Source of the DNA: CAWHMS01 sp963830495
GTDB lineage: Bacteria > Actinomycetota > Actinomycetes > Propionibacteriales > Nocardioidaceae
NCBI GenBank assembly: GCA_963830495.1
Contig: CAWHMS010000001.1
Span: 496,001 to 560,000, forward strand
Reading direction: 5' to 3'
Length of the DNA: 64,000 nucleotides
The position numbers were made by a program, and so were the translations under genes. The notes beneath the pieces are model-generated. The model worked only from the letters and a program-made list of their open reading frames with translations, was not told the origin of the DNA and searched no databases. This document shows, in pieces, positions 45,566 through 55,758 of the stretch (within the stretch, counting starts at the first letter, position 1; each line of letters opens with the position of its first letter).

Positions 45566-47095
45566 TCAGATGTCGCGGAAGGTCTCGATCTGGGCGCCCA
45601 GCGCATTGAGACGCTCGGCCAGGTCTTCGTAGCCACGGTTGATGACGTAGACGTTGCGCAGTACCGACGTACCCTTCGCCGCCAGCATCGCGAGCAGCAC
45701 CACGACGGCAGGCCGCAGGGCGGGCGGGCACATCAGCTCCGCTCCGGACCAGTGCGTCGGGCCCTCGACCAGCACCCGGTGCGGGTCGAGGAGCGTGACC
45801 CTGCCGCCCAGCTTGTTGAGCTCGGTGAGGTAGACCGCGCGATTCTCATAGACCCAGTCATGGATCATCGACTGGCCCTGCGCGGCCGCCGCGATGACAG
45901 CGAAGAACGGCAGGTTGTCAATGTTCAGTCCCGGGAATGGCATCGGGTGGATCTTGTCGATGGGTGCGCGCATCACCGACGGCTTCGTCGTGATGTCGAC
46001 GAGGCGGGTGTGGTCGTTGCGCGCGAGGTACTCCTCGCCACGCTGGTAGCTGAAGCCCATCTCCTCGAGCAGGGCCAGCTCGATCTCCATGAACTCGATC
46101 GGCACGCGCCGGATGGTGATCTCGGACTCGGTGACGATGGCGGCCGCCACCAGGCTCATCGCCTCGATCGGGTCCTCCGACGGCGCGTAGTCGACGTCCA
46201 CGTCGATGACCGACCGGCCCCGCACGCGCAGCGTGGTGGTGCCGACGCCCTCGATCTCGACGCCGAGCTTGGTGAGGAAGAAGCAGAGGTCCTGGACCAT
46301 GTAGTTGGGGCTGGCGTTGCGGATCACCGTGACCCCGTCGTGTCGGGCGGCGGCGAGGAGTGCGTTCTCGGTGACCGTGTCGCCCCGCTCGGTCAGCACG
46401 ATCGGACGACCCGGCGCCGCGTGGGTGTCGACCCGAGCGTGGTAGCTGCCCTCGGTCGCCTTCACCTCCAGGCCGAAGGGGCGCAGGGCGGCCATGTGTG
46501 GCTCGACGGTGCGGGTGCCGAGGTCGCAGCCGCCGGCGTATGGCAGCTCGAACGTCTCGCGGTCGTGCAGCAGCGGTCCCAGGAACATGATGATGCTGCG
46601 GGTACGACGAGCGGCGCTCTCGTCGATGGCGGACAGGTCGAGACGATCCGGAGCTATCAGCTCGAGGTCGTTGCCGGCGTTGAGCCAGCTGTACTTGACC
46701 CCGATGCTCTCGAGCACCTCGAGGATCCGGTTGACCTCTTCGATGCGCGCGACCTGGCGGAGGGTGGTGCGCCCCTTGTTGAGCAGCGAGGCGCAGAGCA
46801 GGGCCACGCCGGCGTTCTTGCTCGTCTTCACGTCGATGCTGCCCGACAGGCGGGTGCCGCCGGCGACCCGCAGGTGCATCGGCCCGGCCGTGCCGAGGGA
46901 GACGATCTCGGAGTCGAGAGCTTCTCCGATCCGGGCAAGCATCTCCAGGCTGAGGTTCTGGTGACCGCGCTCGATCCGGTTGATGGCGCTCTGGCTGGTG
47001 CCGAGCTGCGTGGCGAGCTGGCTCTGTGTGTAGCCACGGTGCTTGCGCGCATCGCGGATCAGCTTGCCGATTCGGCTGAGGTATGCCTCCGTCAT
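45566..47095 (-). CDS. XRE HTH fused to a MurA-like UDP-GlcNAc enolpyruvyl transferase
   Basis: 509 residues. Residues 1-62 are a Cro/C1-type HTH (HRGYTQSQLATQLGTSQSAI ... RIERG); residues about 75-509 are an EPSP/MurA inside-out barrel. Expected MurA residues are visible: SKNA (Lys22/Asn23 equivalents, here Lys93), GGCDLGTRTVEPH (Cys115 and Arg120 equivalents, Cys190) and NRGYED near the end (Arg397 equivalent). The FPTD(M)Q motif holding catalytic Asp305 is replaced by FPGLNIDNLPFF. It therefore may be a variant MurA or act on a different substrate. ATG 47095 follows a -10 element by 6 nt and a palindromic operator candidate overlaps that element, suggesting autoregulation. Confidence 0.85.
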   Translation of the reverse strand: MTEAYLSRIGKLIRDARKHRGYTQSQLATQLGTSQSAINRIERGHQNLSLEMLARIGEALDSEIVSLGTAGPMHLRVAGGTRLSGSIDVKTSKNAGVALLCASLLNKGRTTLRQVARIEEVNRILEVLESIGVKYSWLNAGNDLELIAPDRLDLSAIDESAARRTRSIIMFLGPLLHDRETFELPYAGGCDLGTRTVEPHMAALRPFGLEVKATEGSYHARVDTHAAPGRPIVLTERGDTVTENALLAAARHDGVTVIRNASPNYMVQDLCFFLTKLGVEIEGVGTTTLRVRGRSVIDVDVDYAPSEDPIEAMSLVAAAIVTESEITIRRVPIEFMEIELALLEEMGFSYQRGEEYLARNDHTRLVDITTKPSVMRAPIDKIHPMPFPGLNIDNLPFFAVIAAAAQGQSMIHDWVYENRAVYLTELNKLGGRVTLLDPHRVLVEGPTHWSGAELMCPPALRPAVVVLLAMLAAKGTSVLRNVYVINRGYEDLAERLNALGAQIETFRDI

Positions 47096-47101
47096 GACGT
47101 C

Positions 47102-47124
47102 AACGTATCTCATATCTGAGATAC
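47102..47124 (-). promoter_or_regulatory. Promoter (-10 TACGTT) with overlapping palindromic operator for XRE-MurA gene
   Basis: Minus-strand TACGTT at 47107-47102 is 6 nt from the ATG at 47095. A 20-bp inverted repeat, GTATCTCA-N4-TGAGATAC (47105-47124), overlaps it by 3 nt. It is AT-rich against the surroundings and matches the kind of site bound by dimeric XRE proteins; the encoded protein has its own XRE domain. Confidence 0.6.
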
Positions 47125-47261
47125 CGCCAAAGACCCAACACTGCTCGGAGTGTCCGTCGGCGGGGGAGTGCTGGGTCATGGCGTTCCTTTTGCCCGGTTG
47201 CGTACCGAGCCAACCATGACCAGGCTGTGGCGCAGATCACGAGAAGTGAGGAGTCAACGTC

Positions 47262-48116
47262 ATGGCCGAGCGTCGCACGCACCCTGCTCGCCCGGAGCGT
47301 CGTCCGCGGATCATCGCGCGGCGGCTGCTGTCGGTCACTGCCGTCGTGTCGGTCGTGGCCGCCGGGGCCGCCCTGGTGACCGGGCCCGGCGCGTCCGCGC
47401 GGGCCGACACCGACGCCCTGGTGTCGCTGGGTGACTCCTACGCGTCGGGTGTCGGGACGCGCAGCTACGACACCGCGTCCGGCTCCTGCTACCGGTCGCC
47501 GTACGCCTATCCGGTCATCGCCGCCGCCCGGCTCGGGCTGGACCTCGCCTTCGCGGCGTGCTCGGGCGCGCGCACGTCCACGGTGCTGAACAGCCAGCTC
47601 GACGGCTTGGCCATCACCACCGACTACGTCACGGTGACGGTGGGCGGCAACGACGTCGGCTTCGTCGACGTCATCACCTCATGTGCCCCACCGTGGTGGG
47701 CGAGCGACTGTCATGGCGCCATCGACGAGGCGGAGCACGAGATCCGGACGGTGCTGCCGGCACGTCTGGACCGCCTGTACGCGGCGATCAGGGCTGCGGC
47801 GCCGAACGCCTCGGTGGTGGTCGTCGGATATCCCCGACTCTTCATGGGCGAGGACTGCAATGCCGGCACCTGGTTCAGTCCGTCCGAGCAACGCCGGCTC
47901 AACGCCGCGGCGGACCTGTTGGCTCAGACGACGGCGGCTCGGGCCAGTGTCGCCGGCTTCACCTATGTCGACCCGCGGGCAGCCTTCACCGGACACGCGG
48001 TCTGCGACGAGGTGGAGTGGGTCAACGGCCTGTCCCACCCGGTGCGGGAGTCCTACCACCCGAACCGCGCAGGCCAACGCGGCTACGCCGGCCTGGTCGA
48101 CGACCACCTGACCTGA
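47262..48116 (+). CDS. Secreted SGNH/GDSL-family hydrolase
   Basis: 284 residues. A signal peptide (basic start to residue 21, hydrophobic core, cleavage near residue 48 after ASARA) precedes the hydrolase. Blocks: GDSYASG (Ser59), Gly in ACSGARTS, VTVGGNDVGF, and the Asp/His block SYHPNRAGQRGYA. Pairs of cysteines (CYRSPYAYP; AACSG; TSCAPPWWASDC; EDCNAG; VCDEV) suggest disulfides, as in Streptomyces secreted lipases. GTGAGGAG precedes the ATG. First of three co-directional genes with the esterase and ATP-grasp genes. Confidence 0.9.
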   Translation: MAERRTHPARPERRPRIIARRLLSVTAVVSVVAAGAALVTGPGASARADTDALVSLGDSYASGVGTRSYDTASGSCYRSPYAYPVIAAARLGLDLAFAACSGARTSTVLNSQLDGLAITTDYVTVTVGGNDVGFVDVITSCAPPWWASDCHGAIDEAEHEIRTVLPARLDRLYAAIRAAAPNASVVVVGYPRLFMGEDCNAGTWFSPSEQRRLNAAADLLAQTTAARASVAGFTYVDPRAAFTGHAVCDEVEWVNGLSHPVRESYHPNRAGQRGYAGLVDDHLT

Positions 48117-48159
48117 GGGGCCGCCGTGACGTGTTGCGGTTGTGCCCCGGTGCGTCAGG

Positions 48160-48915
48160 ATGACAAGGGTGAGACGCGACCAGGTCGAGCTCCCTCTGCG
48201 TGGCCACGACCATGGGCTCACGCTCCTTGTCTACGGGCAAGGCGGACGGCCGGTGCTCGTCTTCCCGAGCGAGGGCGGTCGCGCCTGGGACTTCGAGCGC
48301 AACGGCATGGTGGAGTCCGTGTTCACGCTCGTCGACCAGGGGCGGGTGAAGCTGTTCTGCGTGGACTCGCTGGACGCCTACACCTGGTCGGACCCGACCG
48401 CGCCGATCGAGGAGCGCGCGTCGCGGCATCGTCTCTACCATGACTGGCTGGTCGACGAGGTGGTGCCGTGGATCCGAGCCGACACGGCCGGGGAAGCAGA
48501 GCTCCTGGCGATCGGCTGCAGCCTGGGCGCCTACCACGCCGTACACCTGTCCCTGCAGCGCGCCGATCTGGTGCCGGCCGCCATCGGGTTCTCGGGCAAC
48601 TACGACGTCAGCACCTGGCATGCCTGGGGCACCCGCGGCGACGCGGCATACTTCGCCAATCCGGCCGACTACGTGCTGCATCTCGGTGGCGAGCACCTGG
48701 AGTGGCTACGCCGCCGGGTTTCGCTGCTGCTGGTTGTCGGCCAGGGGGAGTGGGAGACCCACCCGACCGGGGCGCTGCCCGCGACCCGGAAGCTGGCCGC
48801 GCTGTTGCGCGAGAAGGGCATCCGATGCGAGCTGGACCTGTGGGGGCACGATGTCAGCCACAACTGGCCGTGGTGGCGTCGCCAGCTTGCCCACCATCTA
48901 CCGCGGTACTGCTGA
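48160..48915 (+). CDS. Esterase-like alpha/beta hydrolase (D-type, putative esterase family)
   Basis: 251 residues, cytoplasmic (no signal peptide). Nucleophile elbow GCSLGAYHAV (Ser121) and late His in GHDVSHNWPWWR; early loop VFPSEGGRAWDFERNGM supplies an oxyanion region, and FSGNYDVSTW lies after the nucleophile. Several starts are possible (GTG 48142, ATG 48160, GTG 48169); none has a strong ribosome-binding site, so ATG is used. Separated by only 9 nt from the ATP-grasp gene, so the two act together. Confidence 0.8.
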   Translation: MTRVRRDQVELPLRGHDHGLTLLVYGQGGRPVLVFPSEGGRAWDFERNGMVESVFTLVDQGRVKLFCVDSLDAYTWSDPTAPIEERASRHRLYHDWLVDEVVPWIRADTAGEAELLAIGCSLGAYHAVHLSLQRADLVPAAIGFSGNYDVSTWHAWGTRGDAAYFANPADYVLHLGGEHLEWLRRRVSLLLVVGQGEWETHPTGALPATRKLAALLREKGIRCELDLWGHDVSHNWPWWRRQLAHHLPRYC

Positions 48916-48924
48916 GGAGTAACG

Positions 48925-50178
48925 ATGACCCAACCCACGCGTCACCTGGTCGGGCTGCTGCTGGGGATGGAAGAGGACTGGCCGCGGACCTTCGAGGCGC
49001 TGGTCCGCGAGATCGGCGTGTTCGAGTACGCCGGCCAGCCGCACATGATCGAGACCGAGCGCGTGCGCATCTCGCCGTTCGGGCTGCGAGACCCGGTGCG
49101 CCACGACCTGATCATCGATCGGCTCGCGCACTGGTACTACCACCCGCGCGAGTGGCTCAAGAAGGTCGCGCTGATGGACGACGTCTACCTGCTGAACTCG
49201 CCGTTCACCTTCCAGTCGATGGAGAAGCACTCGGCGTACTGCGCCATGATGCGGCTGGGCATGAAGGTTCCCGAAACGGTGCTGGTTCCCTACAAGAACC
49301 CGGTGGACAACGTGCGCTGGGCGTACACGTCGGAGCGCTACAACGAATCGTTCAACCTGGCCGTGCTCGCCCGCACCATGGGCTATCCGCTGTACATGAA
49401 GCCGTTCGACGGGGGTGCGTGGCGCGGCGTCTCCCGGATCGACAACGAACGGGACCTGTGGTCGGCGTACAACGAGTCCGGCGAGATGCTGATGCACCTG
49501 CAGAAGGCCGCTGAGCCGTACGACGTCTTCGCCCGGGCGCTGACCATAGGTCCGGAGACCATGGTGATGAACTTCCGCCCGGAGGAGCCGATGCACAACA
49601 GGTACGCCGTGGACCACGGCTTCCTCTCGCCCGGCGCCGGTCAGGAAGCCATCACGATCGCCCAGACCGTCAACGCGTTCTTCCGGTGGGAGTTCAACTC
49701 CTGCGAGATGCTCGTGCAGGGCGACGAGGTGCTACCGATCGACTACGCCAACGCCTGCCCCGACGTCGCAGTCACCTCGCTGCACTACTACTTCCCGTGG
49801 GCGATGAAGGCCCTCGTCAAGTGGTCGGCGTTCTGCGTCGCGACGGACCGACCGGCGCGCCCACACGTCGACCCGACCGACTGGTTCGCCGTCGCCGACC
49901 GACCCGACCTGACGTACGCCGACAAGCTGGCGGAGTACCAGCGGCTCGCCGACGAGTACTTCCAGCGCGAGCGGTACCAGGACTTCTGCGCCGCGGCTCT
50001 GCCCGACATCGATCAGCTGGTGCTCGACTGGGTCGGCTCGGACGGCTTCGACGAGATCCTGCGCTCGACCGTGGAGGCGACGTACCCGCGGCACGAGCAG
50101 GAGCAGTTCCTGGCGCACTTCCGTGGGCTCGTGCAGCTGTGGGTCCAGGACCAGCAGCCTGCTTCGACAGACGCGTGA
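48925..50178 (+). CDS. ATP-grasp-fold protein, uncharacterised ligase
   Basis: 417 residues. The ATP-grasp pattern is visible: pre-domain QSMEKHSAYCAMMRLGMKVP (about 97-116), the ATP-binding lysine loop YPLYMKPFDGGAWRGV (155-169), a Glu-containing WEFNSCEMLV (255-264) and the metal-binding IDYANACPD (272-280). It most resembles carboxylate-amine or peptide ligases. GAGGAG lies 8 nt upstream of the ATG. Substrates cannot be read; the linked esterase suggests formation or removal of an ester- or amide-linked product. About 120 C-terminal residues are helical and not part of the ATP-grasp core. Confidence 0.75.
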   Translation: MTQPTRHLVGLLLGMEEDWPRTFEALVREIGVFEYAGQPHMIETERVRISPFGLRDPVRHDLIIDRLAHWYYHPREWLKKVALMDDVYLLNSPFTFQSMEKHSAYCAMMRLGMKVPETVLVPYKNPVDNVRWAYTSERYNESFNLAVLARTMGYPLYMKPFDGGAWRGVSRIDNERDLWSAYNESGEMLMHLQKAAEPYDVFARALTIGPETMVMNFRPEEPMHNRYAVDHGFLSPGAGQEAITIAQTVNAFFRWEFNSCEMLVQGDEVLPIDYANACPDVAVTSLHYYFPWAMKALVKWSAFCVATDRPARPHVDPTDWFAVADRPDLTYADKLAEYQRLADEYFQRERYQDFCAAALPDIDQLVLDWVGSDGFDEILRSTVEATYPRHEQEQFLAHFRGLVQLWVQDQQPASTDA

Positions 50179-50255
50179 CGAGAGTTCACGACGGGGTCAG
50201 CCGGCGTTTCCCGACGATGTGACCGTCGGTCACTCGGGCTCGCTGCAATGGAGCC

Positions 50256-50372
50256 ATGACGAGCATCGACACGAGTAGGACCTGGCTCACCCGGCCGGCC
50301 GTCGTCGTACCGGCGCTGTTCTTGGTCTGGTTTGCCGCAGCAGCGTTGCACGCGCTGTTGTTCTCCTACTGA
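50256..50372 (+). CDS. Small membrane protein, 38 residues
   Basis: MTSIDTSRTWLTRPAVVVP begins the protein and a single helix (PALFLVWFAAAALHALLFSY, residues 19-38) ends it. GGAG is 4 nt before the ATG, so the ribosome-binding site is weak. It lies between the ATP-grasp gene and the ANTAR gene. The family is not recognised. Confidence 0.4.
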   Translation: MTSIDTSRTWLTRPAVVVPALFLVWFAAAALHALLFSY

Positions 50373-50457
50373 GGCGGCGTCCTTGCGCTGCGGCGAACCT
50401 ACGTACACGGCTCCGTCGAGCCAGGCCCGGGGTGTGCCGAGTGGCCGCGTCGGCTGG

Positions 50458-51186
50458 TCAGCGGCTGTGATGATGGTCGATGACCTCGCGAGCGACGGCG
50501 GACATCTTGAGGTTCATGTCCTGCGACGCCGTCCGGAGCATGGCGAAGGCTTCCTCGTCACTGATCTTGTGGAACGCCATCAACAGTCCGATGGCCTTGC
50601 CGACCTCCCGGTTGCTCTCGAGACCAGCCCTGAGCGTCTCCGCGGCCTGGTTCCGGTCCACGGCCATCAGCGCGACCGAGGCGAAGGCGGCCAGTACGGC
50701 GGCTTGGCCGACGGCATCGGCGGACAGGGCGCCGGACCGCTCGGCGAACAGGTTGAGCGCTCCGACCTTGCGGTTGTGCACCACGAGGCGGAAGCCGGCA
50801 GTCCCGCGCACGGGCGTCTCCGCGAGGATGCGGGCGGCCAGGCGTGGCCACGGACTCCCGTCGGTGAGGTCGGAGTCGATCTGGGCCGCCTCGTCGACGA
50901 TCGCATCGACACACGGGCCCTCGCCGATCTCCCGCTCGATCTCGTCGATCGCGCGTGCGATGTCGCTGCTGGCGGCCGCGGTCTCGAAGCGGTCTCCGAC
51001 GCGAAGCATGAGGCTGGCATGGTCGCAGCCGGGGACCAGGATCGGCGCTGCGTCGCAGACGGCCTGGTAGACAGCGGCGAAGTCGGGTTGGGCGTAGAGC
51101 ATGTCCGCTAGCGACGTGAACGTGGCGGCGGGGTCGGGATCCGGGCTGTTGCCGGTGGTGGACGGTTGCAGCGGGGGATTGGTCAT
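50458..51186 (-). CDS. GAF-ANTAR RNA-binding regulator
   Basis: Predicted transcription antiterminator that binds paired RNA hairpins. 242 residues: GAF domain (about 25-160, SLMLRVGDRFETAAASSD ... IGEGPCVDAI) and C-terminal ANTAR three-helix domain (LRAGLESNREVGKAIGLLMA ... DEEAFAMLRTASQDMNLKM, 175-225). ATG 51186 is used; the upstream in-frame start at 51222 adds MPTCAARLDRDP, which is not family-like. Target hairpins were not found in this window. Confidence 0.88.
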   Translation of the reverse strand: MTNPPLQPSTTGNSPDPDPAATFTSLADMLYAQPDFAAVYQAVCDAAPILVPGCDHASLMLRVGDRFETAAASSDIARAIDEIEREIGEGPCVDAIVDEAAQIDSDLTDGSPWPRLAARILAETPVRGTAGFRLVVHNRKVGALNLFAERSGALSADAVGQAAVLAAFASVALMAVDRNQAAETLRAGLESNREVGKAIGLLMAFHKISDEEAFAMLRTASQDMNLKMSAVAREVIDHHHSR

Positions 51187-51353
51187 GGGGTCACGGTCCA
51201 GTCGTGCTGCGCAGGTAGGCAAGATGGAGTTGTCGCCCTGATGGTCTCAAGGCCTACCGCTGTATCGTAGTTGGCCCGTCGATGCAAGCGTGGGGGGTGT
51301 TGCGCGTACCTCACACATCGGCGACCTGCCCCACGGCTCCTCGCGGTACGTCG

Positions 51354-51767
51354 TCAGGCGACCAGCAGGCAGAAGGGATGACCGGACGGGTCAGCGAGCA
51401 CGTACAGCGGCTCGCCGTCGTCATCGGTGCGATCAAGCAGCAACGTCGCGCCGAGCTGCTCTGCTCGGCGCCGATGATGATGGAGGTCGTCGATGCTGGG
51501 AACGGCGAAGTCCAGGTGCAGCTGCATCGGGACGTCATGAGCGGGCCAGGTCGATCGCGGCAGCGTGGTGACTTTCTGGAACGCCAGTTGACGGTGGCCG
51601 TGGTCGTCCACCAGGACCAGCCAGTCAGCATCGTCGGGAGTGCCCGTAGGTGGACTCTCGTCGCCAGGGCGGTACCGCAGCCCGAGCAGCTCACGGTAGA
51701 AGTCCGCGAGCCCGCGAACGTCCGTGCTGTCGAGCGCAGTGTGCATCAACTCCGGGTACGTCGACAT
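51354..51767 (-). CDS. VOC-family (glyoxalase-like) protein
   Basis: 137 residues with two beta-alpha-beta-beta-beta modules. LGLRYRPGDE and DWLVLVDDHGHRQLAFQKV lie in the first, LHLDFAVPSIDDL in the second and PLYVLADPSGHPFCLLV at the end. GGAGG (51774-51778 on the minus strand) lies 6 nt before the ATG. Function unknown: metal-dependent dioxygenase-like or drug-binding. Faces the AraC-VOC-UvrA operon. Confidence 0.82.
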   Translation of the reverse strand: MSTYPELMHTALDSTDVRGLADFYRELLGLRYRPGDESPPTGTPDDADWLVLVDDHGHRQLAFQKVTTLPRSTWPAHDVPMQLHLDFAVPSIDDLHHHRRRAEQLGATLLLDRTDDDGEPLYVLADPSGHPFCLLVA

Positions 51768-51992
51768 CGTGCGCCTCCGATGTGGTGCGGCAATCGCCGA
51801 AGACCTCGGTGAGGTCGTCGGTGCCGGCCTCGATCCAGGCGGCTCATTCAACCGTGATGCCCACCGCCGGGCAACAGAACGAGAGCGAGCTCAGGTCACG
51901 GATGGTGCCGTTGACGGGCGGGATGGACGCGGAAGTGAGCAGAGCTGCCCCCGACGCTTGCCTCGCCGACGCGTCGTGGCACGATCACGCGG

Positions 51993-52445
51993 GTGGTGAC
52001 CGGCAGACCCGCCGCGCAGCAGCACCTGCGCGACCTCGCGCTGCTCCGCCGTGTCCGTGACCGGATGGACCGCGAGTACGCACAGCCGTTGGACGTCGAG
52101 GCGCTGGCGCGCGGCGTCAACATGTCGTCGGGTCACCTGAGCCGCGAGTTCCGCCGGGCGTACGGTGAGTCGCCGTACTCCTATCTGATGACCCGGCGCA
52201 TCGAGCGGGCGATGGCGCTGCTGCGTCGCGGCGACCTCACCGTCACGGAGGTCTGTTTCGCGGTCGGTTGCTCGTCGCTCGGCACCTTCAGCACCCGCTT
52301 CACCGAGCTCGTCGGGCTGCCGCCGAGCGTCTACCGCAAGCGTGAGACGGCCCCGATGGCGGGGATACCGCCGTGCGTCACGAAGCAGGTCACCAGACCG
52401 ATCAGGAATCGAGAAGCACGCCCGGCGAAGTCGCAGCTAGCGTGA
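51993..52445 (+). CDS. AraC-family regulator consisting of the DNA-binding domain
   Basis: 150 residues; two HTH motifs of AraC type: LDVEALARGVNMSSGHLSREF (about 33-53, first 20 residues) and LTVTEVCFAVGCSSLGTFSTRF (about 82-103). There is no ligand-binding domain, so sensing must come from elsewhere, perhaps the VOC protein encoded next. GTG 51993 and 51996 are both possible. The TGA overlaps the VOC GTG (GTGA). Confidence 0.85.
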   Translation: MVTGRPAAQQHLRDLALLRRVRDRMDREYAQPLDVEALARGVNMSSGHLSREFRRAYGESPYSYLMTRRIERAMALLRRGDLTVTEVCFAVGCSSLGTFSTRFTELVGLPPSVYRKRETAPMAGIPPCVTKQVTRPIRNREARPAKSQLA

Positions 52446-52867
52446 CGACCATGGACATCACGATTCACCAGAGCTTTCTCCCGCACACCAACCCGGACGA
52501 GTCCCTGGCCTTCTACCGGGACACCCTTGGCTTCCAGGTCCGCAACGACGTCGAGTACGAAGGGATGCACTGGATCACGATCGGCCCCGCCGACCAGCCG
52601 GACACCGCCATCGTGCTGCACCCGCCGGCCGCCGACCCCGGAATCACCGACGCCGAACGACGTACGATCGCCGAGATGATGGCCAAAGGCACCTACGCCT
52701 CCATCAATCTGGCCACCTCCGACCTCGACGGCACCTTCGAGCGGCTCCAGGCCAGTGACGCCGACGTGGTGCAGGAGCCGACTGAGCAGCCGTGGGGCGT
52801 CCGTGACTGCGCCCTGCGAGACCCGGCGGGCAACATGATCCGCATCTTCGAGGTCCAGGCCACGTGA
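52442..52867 (+). CDS. VOC-family protein coupled to AraC regulator
   Basis: 141 residues (from GTG 52442; ATG 52451 also possible). Starts TTMDITIHQSFLPHTNPDES; the second module shows INLATSDLDGTFERLQASDA and RDCALRDPAGNMIRIFEV, the usual glyoxalase/bleomycin-resistance-like folding pattern. Overlaps the AraC stop, and the UvrA paralogue starts 21 nt later, so the three form one operon. Confidence 0.85.
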   Translation: MTTMDITIHQSFLPHTNPDESLAFYRDTLGFQVRNDVEYEGMHWITIGPADQPDTAIVLHPPAADPGITDAERRTIAEMMAKGTYASINLATSDLDGTFERLQASDADVVQEPTEQPWGVRDCALRDPAGNMIRIFEVQAT

Positions 52868-52888
52868 CCGAGGGAGAATGAATGGTGG

Positions 52889-55279
<2,391 letters not shown>

Positions 55280-55502
55280 CCCGTGGCAGCGCCTGCCCGT
55301 TTGTCAAGGCACCCGGGCGGGGAATCGCTGTGTCGTCATCCGGGGACCGGTCGACCACCCAAGGCGATGTTGAGCCGCACGGCCTCTGCTCACTGTGCAG
55401 CATGGACGATGGCACCTCACTTGGACATCCCGCCACGCTCGGATGGCGGCACCGCTCGACCTACCGCACTTCGGGCGAGCGTGAGCTGTCCGTCACAGGC
55501 TA

Positions 55503-55682
55503 GGGGGCCATCGCAGCAGCCGCGGGCTTTCGTCGGCCCATGGGCTCGCAGTCTCCGATCTTCCCGTGCATCACCGCGACCCGTTCGACCGACTGATCAT
55601 CGCCCAGGCCATGATCAGTCGCCTGACCGTTGTCACGGCCGACACTCGCTTCCATGCCTACGGGATCGCGCTGCTGGGGCGT
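55503..55682 (+). pseudogene. Remnant of a PIN-domain (VapC) toxin
   Basis: In frame with 55566 the sequence reads LSSAHGLAVSDLPVHHRDPF, then DRLIIAQAMISRLTVVTADT and FHAYGIALL: the C-terminal half of a PIN domain, including the HRDPFDR and late Asp motifs. The N-terminal half and any start codon are missing and no antitoxin is adjacent. The rest of the 479-nt gap 55280-55758 shows nothing else; after about 55682 the frame runs into the opposing WYL gene. Confidence 0.6.
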
Positions 55683-55758
55683 AACGGAGATTCCCGTTGG
55701 TTCGTAGCCGATAAGCGACATTATGTCAGTTACTTAGGCCCAAGAGAGTCGCCTTCAC

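Noticed and set aside
45479..47119. 546-residue plus-strand frame over the XRE-MurA gene
   Set aside because: Antisense shadow without recognisable motifs.
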